64,000 nt of DNA, taken from the NCBI RefSeq assembly GCF_022397915.1, contig NZ_JAKEUO010000020.1:18419-82418 (forward strand). The letters run 5' to 3'. Below, piece after piece: positions 25,654-34,603 of this stretch (position 1 is the first letter of the stretch; every line of letters begins with the position of its first letter). This stretch comes from Vibrio sp. Isolate34. GTDB lineage: Bacteria; Pseudomonadota; Gammaproteobacteria; Enterobacterales; Vibrionaceae. The position numbers and the translations under genes were made by a program. The notes beneath the pieces are model-generated. The model did no database searches and had not been told where the DNA came from. It saw only the letters and a program-made list of their open reading frames with translations.

Positions 25654-26382
25654 ATGTTTGCATCTAAAGAAGGTCAATCAATCCCTCAAGTAACATTCCC
25701 AACTCGCCAAGGCGATGCATGGGTTAACGTAACGACAGACGAGCTTTTCAAAGACAAGACAGTGATCGTATTCAGCCTACCAGGTGCGTTTACGCCAACA
25801 TGTTCTTCAAGCCACCTACCTCGTTACAACGAACTACACTCAGTGTTCAAAGAAAACGGCGTTGATGACATCCTTTGTGTTTCTGTAAACGACACGTTCG
25901 TAATGAACGCATGGAAAGCAGACCAAGAAGCGGAAAACATCACATTCATCCCTGATGGTAACGGTGATTTCACAGACGGCATGGGAATGCTAGTTGAGAA
26001 AAACGACATCGGCTTCGGCAAACGTTCATGGCGCTACAGCATGCTGGTTAAAAACGGCGTGGTAGAAAAAATGTTCATCGAAGAAGACGTACCAGGCGAC
26101 CCGTTCAAGGTTTCTGATGCAGACACTATGCTGAACTACATTGCTCCTGAGCATAAAGAGCAAGAGTCAATCACAGTATTCACTAAGCCTGGCTGTCCTT
26201 TCTGTATGAAAGCGAAACAGAACCTAATCGACAAAGGTCTAAACTACGAAGAAGTAGTACTAGGTAAAGACGCTACAACAGTAAGCCTACGTGCAATATC
26301 TGGTCGCACAACGGTTCCTCAAGTATTCATCGGTGGTAAACACATCGGTGGTAGCGAAGAACTAGAAGCTTTCCTAGGCTAA
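25654..26382 (+). CDS. Peroxiredoxin 5-glutaredoxin hybrid peroxidase
   Basis: Reduces peroxides using glutathione through a fused glutaredoxin. The 242 residues consist of a Prx5 domain (about 1-160) with the peroxidatic cysteine in GAFTPTCSSSHLPRY (about 45-59) and a glutaredoxin domain (about 168-242) with active site GCPFCMKAKQ (about 180-189), cis-proline TVPQVFIGG and C-terminal GGSEELEAFLG. The same fusion is characterised in Haemophilus influenzae. AAGGA precedes the ATG. An OxyR site lies just upstream, so peroxide induction is expected. A flavoprotein disulfide reductase gene follows. Confidence 0.95.
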   Translation: MFASKEGQSIPQVTFPTRQGDAWVNVTTDELFKDKTVIVFSLPGAFTPTCSSSHLPRYNELHSVFKENGVDDILCVSVNDTFVMNAWKADQEAENITFIPDGNGDFTDGMGMLVEKNDIGFGKRSWRYSMLVKNGVVEKMFIEEDVPGDPFKVSDADTMLNYIAPEHKEQESITVFTKPGCPFCMKAKQNLIDKGLNYEEVVLGKDATTVSLRAISGRTTVPQVFIGGKHIGGSEELEAFLG

Positions 26383-26589
26383 TCACTGCCAAAAGGCTAA
26401 CCCACTCACTTGTGGGTTGGCTAACCCTATCGGGTTGAATCAAGCTTGTGGCTCGCATTAACCATAGTCACAAGCTAAACCTAATAAAACAGAACCACAA
26501 AACTGACCCGCTATCCTGACTCACAAAAAACATCACATGAGTTGGAGGGGTTCGTTCACACTAAATTTAGCCATTGCGAGAAAATTATT

Positions 26590-28056
26590 ATGAAACAAGT
26601 CAATGTAGATGTAGCAGTTATCGGGGGCGGTACGGCAGGTCTAGGATCATACCGCGCTGCAAAAGCACACACTGACAGTGTCGTGATGATTGAAGGCGGC
26701 CCTTACGGTACTACCTGTGCTCGCGTTGGTTGTATGCCATCTAAACTGCTTATTGCTGCTGCGGAAAGCGTACACCAAATCGAGAAAGCTCCGGCTTTTG
26801 GCGTTCACCCACAAGGCGATATCGTGATTAACGGCCGTGAAGTGATGGATCGAGTGAAGTTTGAACGTGACCGTTTTGTTGGTTTTGTTTTAGAAGGCGT
26901 TGATGAAATCCCAGATCAAGACAAGATCTCTGGTTACGCAAAATTCTTAGACGACAACACGCTACAAATTGATGACCACACGATTGTGACAGCTAAGCGT
27001 ATTGTTATCGCGACAGGTTCGCGTCCTGCATACCCTGCAGTTTGGAATGAACTAGGCGACCGCCTAATCATTAACGATGATGTGTTCAGTTGGGATGATT
27101 TACCAGAATCAGTTGCTGTATTTGGCCCTGGCGTTATTGGCCTTGAGCTTGGTCAATCGCTGCACCGCTTAGGTGTGAAGACCAAACTGTTCGGTTTGGG
27201 TGGTCAAGTTGGCCCAGTAACCGACCCAGAGATCATGGCTTACGCAGACAAAGCCTTCAATGAAGAGTTCTACCTAGATGCCGACGTAAAAATCGAAAGC
27301 ATGAAGCGTATTACCACTGAATCGGGTGAGCCACGTGTCGAAATCCAGTTCATCAATAAGCAAGGTGAGCTAGAAACTAACATCGTTGAGTACGTACTGG
27401 CAGCAACAGGTCGTCGTCCTAATACAGATAAACTTGGCCTAGAGAATACCTCTCTTGAGCTTGATGAGCGTGGTGTTCCAGTCGCAGACCACTACACGCT
27501 ACAAACATCATTGCCATCAGTATTTATTGCGGGTGATGCAAGCAACCAACTACCTCTGTTACATGAAGCAGCAGACCAAGCGCGCATTGCCGGCGACAAC
27601 GCAGGTCGCTTCCCTGAGATTCGTGCAAGCCTACGCCGCTCTAAAATCTCAGCGGTTTTCTCTGACCCGCAAATCGCGATGGTTGGTGAAACGTACAAAG
27701 AAATCACCACCCGCTTAGGCACATGTGGTTGTTTCGCAACGGGTGAAGTGTCTTTTGAAAACCAAGGTCGTTCACGAGTGATGCTACGCAACAAAGGTAT
27801 TCTGCACGTATACGGCGAGCAAGGTACTGGTCGCTTCCTTGGTGCTGAGATGATGGGACCAAACGCAGAACATTTGGCGCACTTGTTAGCATGGGCACAC
27901 CAGAACAAAATGACAGTTTCTGAAATGCTAGACATGCCGTTCTACCACCCAGTAATCGAAGAGGGTGTACGAACTGCCCTACGTGACCTGAATGCGAAAC
28001 TGCACCTAGGTCCAGAGATGGTGAAACACTGCCTAGACTGTGGTCCAGGTTGTTAA
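26590..28056 (+). CDS. Dihydrolipoyl dehydrogenase-like flavin disulfide reductase with Cys-rich tail
   Basis: Class I pyridine-nucleotide disulfide oxidoreductase of 488 residues: FAD motif VDVAVIGGGTAGLG (about 4-17), redox disulfide in GTTCARVGCMPSK (about 39-51; CxxxxC), NAD(P) motif VFGPGVIGLELGQS (about 178-191), second FAD motif VFIAGDAS and the dimer-interface catalytic pair in MPFYHPVIEEG (about 446-456). It is not next to pyruvate or oxoglutarate dehydrogenase genes. It ends with three cysteines in HCLDCGPGC, absent from ordinary Lpd. The ATG at 26590 is chosen over the longer frame at 26542 because the family N-terminus begins there. The 207-bp spacing after the Prx-Grx gene allows co-regulation. 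The physiological substrate is unknown; lpd would be a risky name. Confidence 0.85.
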   Translation: MKQVNVDVAVIGGGTAGLGSYRAAKAHTDSVVMIEGGPYGTTCARVGCMPSKLLIAAAESVHQIEKAPAFGVHPQGDIVINGREVMDRVKFERDRFVGFVLEGVDEIPDQDKISGYAKFLDDNTLQIDDHTIVTAKRIVIATGSRPAYPAVWNELGDRLIINDDVFSWDDLPESVAVFGPGVIGLELGQSLHRLGVKTKLFGLGGQVGPVTDPEIMAYADKAFNEEFYLDADVKIESMKRITTESGEPRVEIQFINKQGELETNIVEYVLAATGRRPNTDKLGLENTSLELDERGVPVADHYTLQTSLPSVFIAGDASNQLPLLHEAADQARIAGDNAGRFPEIRASLRRSKISAVFSDPQIAMVGETYKEITTRLGTCGCFATGEVSFENQGRSRVMLRNKGILHVYGEQGTGRFLGAEMMGPNAEHLAHLLAWAHQNKMTVSEMLDMPFYHPVIEEGVRTALRDLNAKLHLGPEMVKHCLDCGPGC

Positions 28057-28110
28057 TCTCAGTTGATTGAGACAGGTAACCATTTGCTCTATTAACATAG
28101 ATTAGATACT

Positions 28111-28143
28111 AAAAAGGAAAGCCAATGGCTTTCCTTTTTGTTT
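28111..28143 (+). terminator. Terminator of the disulfide reductase gene
   Basis: Fourteen-base arms (AAAAAGGAAAGCCA and its complement) around one base, then GTTTTT. Confidence 0.85.
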
Positions 28144-28162
28144 TTGGCAACGAGCAAATAAT

Positions 28163-28276
28163 AGATTCCCGATTACGCTCCTTCGTCGCTTTCGGGAATG
28201 ACGTTGATTTATTTTAGCAACTAAACCAAAACTTAATCCGTCATTCCAGAACTGAGGGACGAGGTATCTGGAATCT
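28163..28276. repeat. Pair of inverted REP-like palindromic units
   Basis: Unit 1 (28163-28203) begins AGATTCCCGA and ends TCGGGAATGACG. Unit 2 (28239-28276) begins CGTCATTCCAGA and ends TCTGGAATCT. Each can fold on itself, and unit 2 is the reverse-complement layout of unit 1, like a BIME in enterobacteria. They lie between two convergent genes, where such elements usually sit. Copy number elsewhere cannot be seen in this window. Confidence 0.65.
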
Positions 28277-28311
28277 CTTGAAGCCGTTGCTTACCGCTAA
28301 AACTCAGAGAA

Positions 28312-28659
28312 TTATTTCTCAGCAGCAATCACAGAGATTTCAACTAATAACGCTTCGCGAGCCATGTCGCCAGTCACACATGCGCGAGCTGGAGCGTGAC
28401 CTTCTGGTACCCATGCATCCCAAACAGCGTTCATTTCTTGGAAGTCTTTCATGTCTTTCAAGTAAATAGTTGCTGACAGCATGTGCTCTTTGTCGCTGCC
28501 AGCTTGCTCAAGTAGCGCTTCCACTTTGTCTAGCATGGTTTGTGTTTGTTCAGTAATGTCTTTGGTTGCATCAGCACAAACTTGGCCACATAGGTAGATA
28601 GTACCGTTGTGTTTAACAATACGGCTCATGCGTTGCTTGGTTTCTTGGCGCTCAATCAT
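28312..28659 (-). CDS. RidA/YjgF-family protein
   Basis: A 115-residue member of the Rid superfamily. RidA itself hydrolyses reactive enamines and imines formed by PLP enzymes. Family features are GTIYLCGQVCAD (about 19-30), ATIYLKDMKDFQEMN (about 63-77) and the arginine in APARACVTG (about 89-97) that binds the carboxylate in active members. It resembles the YoaB-like subgroup more than archetypal RidA, so activity is uncertain. It stands alone, divergent from the DUF3624 gene. Confidence 0.85.
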   Translation of the reverse strand: MIERQETKQRMSRIVKHNGTIYLCGQVCADATKDITEQTQTMLDKVEALLEQAGSDKEHMLSATIYLKDMKDFQEMNAVWDAWVPEGHAPARACVTGDMAREALLVEISVIAAEK

Positions 28660-28746
28660 CGATCTTCTCTCTCTATGTCACCGTGATCCAATATCTTGTG
28701 ACGTGGTATTATCAGGGCAACAAGCATAACGCGAATCAAGCCCAAG

Positions 28747-28995
28747 ATGACATGTCTTCATTGCAATAAAAATGAAAAAATCTTCAATAAACTCGGTCGC
28801 TGCCAACGTTGTATGAATCAGCTCATGGTGCTGTCGATCTTGAGTTGGGGAACATGGTGGTTATTTTTCAGGGAAGACCCTAAAACCATCAATGCCATCG
28901 CTTTGATGATGGCGGCTTTCGCGTTCAGTGGCTTGCTATCGCTACATTGGATAATGAAGTTTGTGGTGCTGCCTTTAAGGAACAAAAAGCGTTAG
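28747..28995 (+). CDS. DUF3624 small membrane protein with two CxxC pairs
   Basis: An 82-residue protein of a family found mainly in Vibrionaceae and relatives. Two CxxC pairs (CLHC at 3-6, CQRC at 19-22) make a likely zinc-ribbon-like head. Two hydrophobic helices (about 27-42 and 48-73) predict membrane insertion with a short basic tail RNKKR. Function is unknown and nothing in the context suggests one. It is followed by terminators at 29103-29230. Confidence 0.75.
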   Translation: MTCLHCNKNEKIFNKLGRCQRCMNQLMVLSILSWGTWWLFFREDPKTINAIALMMAAFAFSGLLSLHWIMKFVVLPLRNKKR

Positions 28996-29102
28996 CTGAG
29001 GTGTTTGTTGGATTGGCAATAATGGTTAGATGATAGGTTCAATACTCCGACAATTTGGTCACAACCATCGAACGAGTATAATTTCCCAAACAGCAGATAG
29101 AA

Positions 29103-29137
29103 AAAAGCCCCAGAACCAATCGATTCTAGGGCTTTCT
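29103..29137 (-). terminator. Terminator between the DUF3624 gene and argH
   Basis: Stem AAAGCCC/GGGCTTT with an inner AGAA/TTCT helix. The T run on the minus strand suits argH. Confidence 0.75.
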
Positions 29138-29198
29138 TAGAAAATTCTAAGAAAAAGCAGTGGTACTTTAATAGACCGGGCTTTTCTTAATTTGTTCC

Positions 29199-29230
29199 CA
29201 AAAAAGATCAGATTTTTGATCTTTTTTTTA
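29199..29230. terminator. Second, bidirectional terminator next to argH
   Basis: AAAAAGATCA and TGATCTTTTT flank a short loop, with T runs on both strands. It lies 20 bases past the argH stop and also ends transcripts from the DUF3624 gene. Confidence 0.7.
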
Positions 29231-29250
29231 GGGACTATAAAATCAATGCC

Positions 29251-31125
29251 TTATGCAACATTCACCTTAGCGATAATCTGTTCGACCAAATTCACTTCCA
29301 AAGCCACTTCATCACACGCATGTTGACGAGGACACTGGTCACAATCTTTCAGTACCTTCTCAGGTAGCAGAGATTTCGATGTTGGTAAGAAGTCGTGCTT
29401 CATAAAGAACTCAGGCGTACGAGTCAGCACAAACACCTTCTTGATGGCCATTTGACGTGCTTTCTCAACCAAGTGCTGAACAATCGCGGTTCCCTGCCCT
29501 TGACCTTGCCAACCGGCTTCAACGCCCAGTGAACGTATTTCCGCTAACCCAGAGTCATACACATAGAGCGATGCACAACCTGTCACCTCACCATGATGTT
29601 CTGCGACCGCAAACGAACCAATATCACGCACCAGTTCATTACGAGAACGAGGTAGGTTTTCACCCATATTCGCCCAGTAAGCCACCATGCCTTCCAATGC
29701 TTCGATGTCAGTCAAACGAGCAGGACGAACCTTCACGATAGAAGTATCACGCTGCGCCAAACGTTTCTCAGCTTGGTCTACTGCGTAAGCCACTTGTTGT
29801 GGTGATACACCACCTAGCGCGCTACGTTTTTCAAGACACGATTCAATGGTCAGGATGTCATACACATCCTCTTCAATCACCTCAGAGAACTCTTTCATCT
29901 CTGCGATGGTTAATTCTTCCAGTGCACAACCTTTAGCAATCGCCGCCACTACTGTTACACCCACAATATGGTGAGCTTCACGGAAAGGAATGCCTTTCGC
30001 TACTAGGTAATCAGCCAGTTCAGTAGAGTTTGCATAACCTTGCTTCGCTGCTTCCAGTGTACGTTCGCCGTTCACTTTAATGCCGTCAAAACAGAGCGCA
30101 GCCATTTCCATACAGTCATTCCAAGTGTCTAAAGCGTCGAACAGACCTTCTTTATCTTCTTGCATGTCTTTGTTGTACGCCAAAGGCAGAGCTTTTACTG
30201 TCATCATCATTGCGGCTAATGAACCATATACACGGCCAGTTTTGCCACGGATAAGTTCTAACGCATCCGGGTTTTTCTTTTGTGGCATCAGAGATGAACC
30301 TGACGTCACGGTATCCGCTAACTCGATGAAGTTTGATTCACCAGAGTTGTAGAAAATCATATCTTCAGCAAGGCGCGAAAGGTGAAGCATAGAGATAGAA
30401 GCGATCGACATCAGCTCCATCACATGGTCTCGGTCAGATACTGAATCGAGAGAGTTACGCGTTGCACGACGGAAACCTAAGTTGTGAGCTAACTCTTCAC
30501 GGTCCATCGGGTAAGCGGTTCCTGCAAGGGCACCAGAACCCAGCGGACATGTATCTAGACGCTTAATCGCATCATTCAAACGAGAATAATCACGCTCAAG
30601 CATTTCAACGTAAGCCAAGCACCAGTGAGCAAAAGTTACCGGCTGAGCACGTTGTAAGTGAGTGTAGCCAGGAAGCACGGTTTCTTGATGCTGAGAAGCA
30701 ACATTCACCATTTGGCTCTGTAGGCGATCCAATGCCAATAGAAGTTGGTTACCTTGCTGACGACACCATAATTTCAGGTCGGTCGCCACTTGGTCATTAC
30801 GAGAACGGCCAGTGTGAAGCTTTTTACCCAAGTCACCAACTTTGCCGATAAGTTGTTGCTCAACCCAGCTGTGAATATCTTCTGCATCAGAACGTAGAAT
30901 CTGTTCAGGATCTTCCATCACCTCAAGTTTTAGCTCATTCAGCGCTAACTCAAGCTTCTGTTGCTCTTCTTCTGTTAATACGTTGACCGACAGTAGAGCT
31001 TTAGACCAGGCAATTGAGCCCACAATGTCTTGCTCAGCCAATCGGTAATCAAAACGAAGAGAATCGTTAAAATCTTTGAACCGGGTGTCTGCTGCTTGGG
31101 TAAATCTACCGCCCCATAATGCCAT
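29251..31125 (-). CDS. argH: Argininosuccinate lyase fused to N-acetylglutamate synthase, ArgH(A)
   Basis: One chain of 624 residues carries out both the first and the last step of arginine synthesis. Residues about 1-460 are argininosuccinate lyase, with the signature GSSLMPQKKNPD (about 279-290), SRNDQVATD and TAYPMD. Residues about 468-624 are a GNAT acetyltransferase starting KVRPARLTDIEAL, with the acetyl-CoA loop GWQGQGQGTAI (about 537-547). The segment ends with cysteines CDQCPRQHAC. This fusion is known in Vibrio and Moritella. It follows argG but after a terminator, so it probably has its own promoter. Confidence 0.95.
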   Translation of the reverse strand: MALWGGRFTQAADTRFKDFNDSLRFDYRLAEQDIVGSIAWSKALLSVNVLTEEEQQKLELALNELKLEVMEDPEQILRSDAEDIHSWVEQQLIGKVGDLGKKLHTGRSRNDQVATDLKLWCRQQGNQLLLALDRLQSQMVNVASQHQETVLPGYTHLQRAQPVTFAHWCLAYVEMLERDYSRLNDAIKRLDTCPLGSGALAGTAYPMDREELAHNLGFRRATRNSLDSVSDRDHVMELMSIASISMLHLSRLAEDMIFYNSGESNFIELADTVTSGSSLMPQKKNPDALELIRGKTGRVYGSLAAMMMTVKALPLAYNKDMQEDKEGLFDALDTWNDCMEMAALCFDGIKVNGERTLEAAKQGYANSTELADYLVAKGIPFREAHHIVGVTVVAAIAKGCALEELTIAEMKEFSEVIEEDVYDILTIESCLEKRSALGGVSPQQVAYAVDQAEKRLAQRDTSIVKVRPARLTDIEALEGMVAYWANMGENLPRSRNELVRDIGSFAVAEHHGEVTGCASLYVYDSGLAEIRSLGVEAGWQGQGQGTAIVQHLVEKARQMAIKKVFVLTRTPEFFMKHDFLPTSKSLLPEKVLKDCDQCPRQHACDEVALEVNLVEQIIAKVNVA

Positions 31126-31368
31126 TGTGTATCTCCTAATTGCACAGTGCTCACTGTTTTTGCAAATGATAATTCTGATTAAGATTCAGTATTTTTCTGA
31201 TGGTTTAAACTTACGGCAATTCAAAATGAAAATAAAGTATTAATTCATTATTTTTACATATTTATTCACAGAAAGTTGAATCCATTGATTATTTTCAGCG
31301 TGGAGCGCGAATTATATGCCATTCGATAGTAAAAACCGAAGCTGATTTATTAGGCGGATAGAAACTAA
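31126..31368. promoter_or_regulatory. argH promoter region
   Basis: AT-rich DNA between the argG terminator and argH with no gene. AATGAA (31225-31230) and TTCATT (31244-31249) form a dyad and a TATTTATTCA lies at 31257-31266. These resemble arginine-box half sites, but the spacing is not the E. coli one, so the ArgR assignment is tentative. Confidence 0.35.
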
Positions 31369-31403
31369 AAAGCCCACTCACTAATCAATAGTGAATGGGC
31401 TTT
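31369..31403 (-). terminator. Terminator of argCBG
   Basis: Long stem (AAAGCCCACTCACTA with a near-complement, one mismatch) and TTTTTAG on the minus strand, just past argG. Confidence 0.88.
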
Positions 31404-31472
31404 GCATAATAATGTCTGTTTACTGACCTTTAATCTTTCATCAAAGGCTAGTTCACTAACTCATTGTTAGGA

Positions 31473-32684
31473 TTACTTTTGGCTATTCAGAGCACGGATA
31501 CGGCTTGATAGCGAGTAAAGGCGGATGAAGCCTTCAGCGTGGCTTTGGTCGTAAACTTCATCTTCACCAAAGGTTGCAAACTCTTCAGAGTATAGGCTGT
31601 TGTCAGAACGCTTCTGAGTTACCGTTGCATGGCCTTTGTAAAGCTTGATAACCACTTCACCATTCACGTCTTGTGCTAGCTCTTCTGTCGCTGCAAGGAT
31701 TGACTTACATAGTGGAGTGAACCAACGACCGTCGTATACAAGGTGAGAAGCTTTAACACCTAGCTCTTCACGGAATTCGAATGCCGCTTTATCAAGAACC
31801 AGTTGCTCAACTGCGCGCAGTGCTTCCATCATGATTGTGCCACCCGGAGTTTCGTAACAACCACGAGACTTCATACCTACAAGACGGTTTTCTACGATAT
31901 CGATACGACCAACACCGTGCTTAGCACCCTTCTCGTTTAGGTAAACCAGTGCGTTGTATGGCGTCATTGTTTCGCCATCAACCGCTACCACTTCGCCTTT
32001 TTCAACTTTCAGCGTTACTGTTTCAGATTCGTTTGGCGCTTGCTCTGGGTCTACAGTCCAAGCCCAGCAATCTTCGTTTGGCGCATTCCATGTATCTTCT
32101 AGAACGCCACCTTCTGTAGAGATGTGCCATGCGTTTGCATCACGCGAGTAAATCTTAGTAAGAGAAGCAGTACAAGGGATGTTACGTTCTGCTAGGTAAT
32201 CTAGACACTCTTCACGGCTCACTAGATCCCACTCACGCCATGGTGCAATTACGTGTAGGTCTGGTGCTAGTGCTGCGAATGCACCTTCAAAACGAACTTG
32301 GTCATTACCTTTACCAGTACAACCGTGACACAGTGCGTCAGCACCGACTTTACGTGCGACTTCAACCTGCGCTTTCGCGATGATTGGACGAGCCATAGAA
32401 GTACCTAGTAGGTATTTGCCTTCGTAGTAAGCGCCTGTTTTTAGTGTTGGGTAGATGTAATCTGCCACCATCTCTTCTTTAAGGTCAGCGATGTAACACT
32501 CTGAAGCACCAGAAGCTTTTGCTTTCTCTTCGATACCAATCAACTCTTCGTCGCCTTGACCAACATCCGCGACAAACGCAACCACTTCACAGTCATAGTT
32601 CTCTTTCAACCATGGAATGATTACTGATGTGTCTAGACCGCCAGAGTAGGCTACTACAACTTTCTTTACGTTAACTTTGCTCAT
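31473..32684 (-). CDS. argG: Argininosuccinate synthase
   Basis: Joins citrulline and aspartate using ATP. The 403 residues contain the PP-loop VVAYSGGLDTSVI (about 9-21), then GCTGKGNDQVRFE (about 114-126) and the family C-terminal region. This is the short bacterial type (about 400 residues), not the longer E. coli type. The ATG at 32684 follows an AGGAGAAAG ribosome binding site; the longer frame to 32741 is rejected. It is the third gene after argC and argB with a 113-bp gap, and ends at a strong terminator. Confidence 0.97.
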   Translation of the reverse strand: MSKVNVKKVVVAYSGGLDTSVIIPWLKENYDCEVVAFVADVGQGDEELIGIEEKAKASGASECYIADLKEEMVADYIYPTLKTGAYYEGKYLLGTSMARPIIAKAQVEVARKVGADALCHGCTGKGNDQVRFEGAFAALAPDLHVIAPWREWDLVSREECLDYLAERNIPCTASLTKIYSRDANAWHISTEGGVLEDTWNAPNEDCWAWTVDPEQAPNESETVTLKVEKGEVVAVDGETMTPYNALVYLNEKGAKHGVGRIDIVENRLVGMKSRGCYETPGGTIMMEALRAVEQLVLDKAAFEFREELGVKASHLVYDGRWFTPLCKSILAATEELAQDVNGEVVIKLYKGHATVTQKRSDNSLYSEEFATFGEDEVYDQSHAEGFIRLYSLSSRIRALNSQK

Positions 32685-32797
32685 TTTCTTTCTCCTAGTT
32701 TCCATACTGCACATGGCGGTCAGCGTTGGAAATGACTTCATAATTATATGTTTATTTAGTTTGTCTAAATTCTTTAAGTAGTGACTCGTTGTGAGAA

Positions 32798-33586
32798 CTA
32801 CTGAGGTAAAAACTGTGTTCCTATGCTTTTACCTGAAAACAGTTGTGTTAGCTTTTCTGGGTATCGCCAAGTAGCGACTTCGATTGGTCGTCCGAGGTCG
32901 TTGGCGGCTTCTAGTGCGGCTTGAACCTTAACGATCATGCCGTCAGTAATCACTTTGCCTGCAATAAGGTCATCGGCTTGTTGTTGATTAAGGCTTGGAA
33001 TGAGGTGGCCTTTGCCATCCAGCACACCACTTACATCAGAAAGAAGAACCAGTTCAGCATCAAGTGCGCCAGCAACGGCAACCGCGGCTTGGTCGGCATT
33101 GACGTTCATCAGTTGACCTTGCTCAGTTAGACCAATTGAGCTGATGATTGGCAGTGCGCCAGCATTAAGAATCGCTTGCAGGACGGTTGAGTCGCCCGGC
33201 TCCGCTTTTCCTACCGCACCCAGTTCAGGGTTCAGTTCGCTAACTTTGCATAAACCACCATCCGCTAGGCTCAAACCAACAGCATTGATACCGTCTTTAA
33301 TCGCCTGACCTTGCAGTAATTTATTCGCCGTACCCGCTAGTGCACCCGCAATCACAGGGATCTGATCATAAGGAGTAACACGTAACCCTTCTTTCTTAAC
33401 AGTTTCGAGGTTCAACTTATTCATCAAATCATCAACAAGGTAACCACCACCGTGAACAATCACGATTGGTCGTTGTGCTTGTTGTTGGTAAGCAGAGATA
33501 GCACCAAATAACTTGCTAAGTGTTTCACCACAAGATAGCGCAGCGCCACCTAACTTTATGATTAATGGTTGATTATTAAGGCTCAT
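32798..33586 (-). CDS. argB: Acetylglutamate kinase
   Basis: Phosphorylates N-acetylglutamate, the second step of arginine synthesis. The 262 residues form an amino-acid-kinase fold with phosphate-binding IIKLGGAALS (about 9-18), VIVHGGGYLVDD (about 42-53), NVNADQAAVAVA (about 158-169) and a late lysine region DGMIVKVQAAL. It lacks the N-terminal helix of arginine-inhibited forms. The gene is 12 bp after argC in the same direction. Confidence 0.96.
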   Translation of the reverse strand: MSLNNQPLIIKLGGAALSCGETLSKLFGAISAYQQQAQRPIVIVHGGGYLVDDLMNKLNLETVKKEGLRVTPYDQIPVIAGALAGTANKLLQGQAIKDGINAVGLSLADGGLCKVSELNPELGAVGKAEPGDSTVLQAILNAGALPIISSIGLTEQGQLMNVNADQAAVAVAGALDAELVLLSDVSGVLDGKGHLIPSLNQQQADDLIAGKVITDGMIVKVQAALEAANDLGRPIEVATWRYPEKLTQLFSGKSIGTQFLPQ

Positions 33587-33598
33587 ATCTAGATTTCC

Positions 33599-34603
33599 TT
33601 ACACTAACGCAGTTAATGGCGCAAAACCATAACGTAAATTTAAACACTGCATCGCTTGGCTAGATGCACCTTTTAATAAGTTATCAATCGCTGAAACAAC
33701 GATGATGTGTTGACCTTGAACCTTCCAACCTAAATCGCAGAAAGGCGTTTGTTCTACATCTTGAATTCTTGGCAATGTCTCTTCGAGTAATCTCACCGCA
33801 GGTTTACCTTGGTAAGCTTGCTCAAAGGCATCTTGTATCTGTTGTTCTGTCACGCCTTCAGCCAATTTCATGGTGACGGTCGCTAAAATACCGCGCTTAA
33901 AGTTGCCGAGGTGCGGAGTAAAAATCACATCACATCCTAAGTGTGCAGCCATTTCAGGTTGATGACGGTGATTGAAGACGCCGTAAGCTTGCAGACTCAC
34001 TTCGCAGAAGCTGTTAACCATGGTCGCCTTACGACCTGCTCCTGTAACACCACTGGTTGCGTTAATCACAGGCCATTGGTTCTCATCCAGCAACTTCGCT
34101 TCAACCAAAGGCTTAATCGCCAATTGTGATGCGGTTGGGTAACAACCTGCGACTGCGACAAGTTGAGCTTCTTTAATCGCTTGCTCATTCCATTCCGCTA
34201 AACCGTAAGCGGCTTTATCTAGCCATTGTTCGTGTTGGTGTTCAAAACCGTAGAACTCTTGGTAGAAGTTCTCGCCTTTAACTCTGAAGGCACCCGATAG
34301 GTCGAACACTTGGCAATCGTTCTCTAGAAAGATTGGCGCTAGGTCGTGACTTACTTCGTGTGCAGTGGCTAAGAAAATCACATCAGACTGCTTTGCCACT
34401 TCTTCTGGATTCGTTAATGGTTGTACTGGCATATCAATCAAGCCAGCTAACTTACCGTGCAGTGCCGCAATAGGTTTACCTGCGTCTACACTATTGGCTG
34501 AGACATATAAACCTGATAGCGTGAGCTCTGGGTGTCTGTTTATCATTAGAGCCAGTTCTGCTCCTGTGTAGCCGCTTGCGCCAATGATCGTGGTTTTCAA
34601 CAT
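33599..34603 (-). CDS. argC: N-acetyl-gamma-glutamyl-phosphate reductase
   Basis: NADPH-dependent reduction of acetylglutamyl phosphate to the semialdehyde, the third step. The 334 residues have the N-terminal nucleotide motif TIIGASGYTGAEL (about 5-17) and the active cysteine in VAVAGCYPTASQ (about 149-160). It is the first gene of argC-argB-argG, divergent from argE across 154 bp that hold candidate operators. This matches the divergent argE-argCBH layout of enterobacteria. Confidence 0.97.
   Translation of the reverse strand: MLKTTIIGASGYTGAELALMINRHPELTLSGLYVSANSVDAGKPIAALHGKLAGLIDMPVQPLTNPEEVAKQSDVIFLATAHEVSHDLAPIFLENDCQVFDLSGAFRVKGENFYQEFYGFEHQHEQWLDKAAYGLAEWNEQAIKEAQLVAVAGCYPTASQLAIKPLVEAKLLDENQWPVINATSGVTGAGRKATMVNSFCEVSLQAYGVFNHRHQPEMAAHLGCDVIFTPHLGNFKRGILATVTMKLAEGVTEQQIQDAFEQAYQGKPAVRLLEETLPRIQDVEQTPFCDLGWKVQGQHIIVVSAIDNLLKGASSQAMQCLNLRYGFAPLTALV

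Noticed and set aside
27492..27935. 147-codon minus-strand frame inside the disulfide reductase gene
   Set aside because: Antisense shadow of a strongly coding frame.
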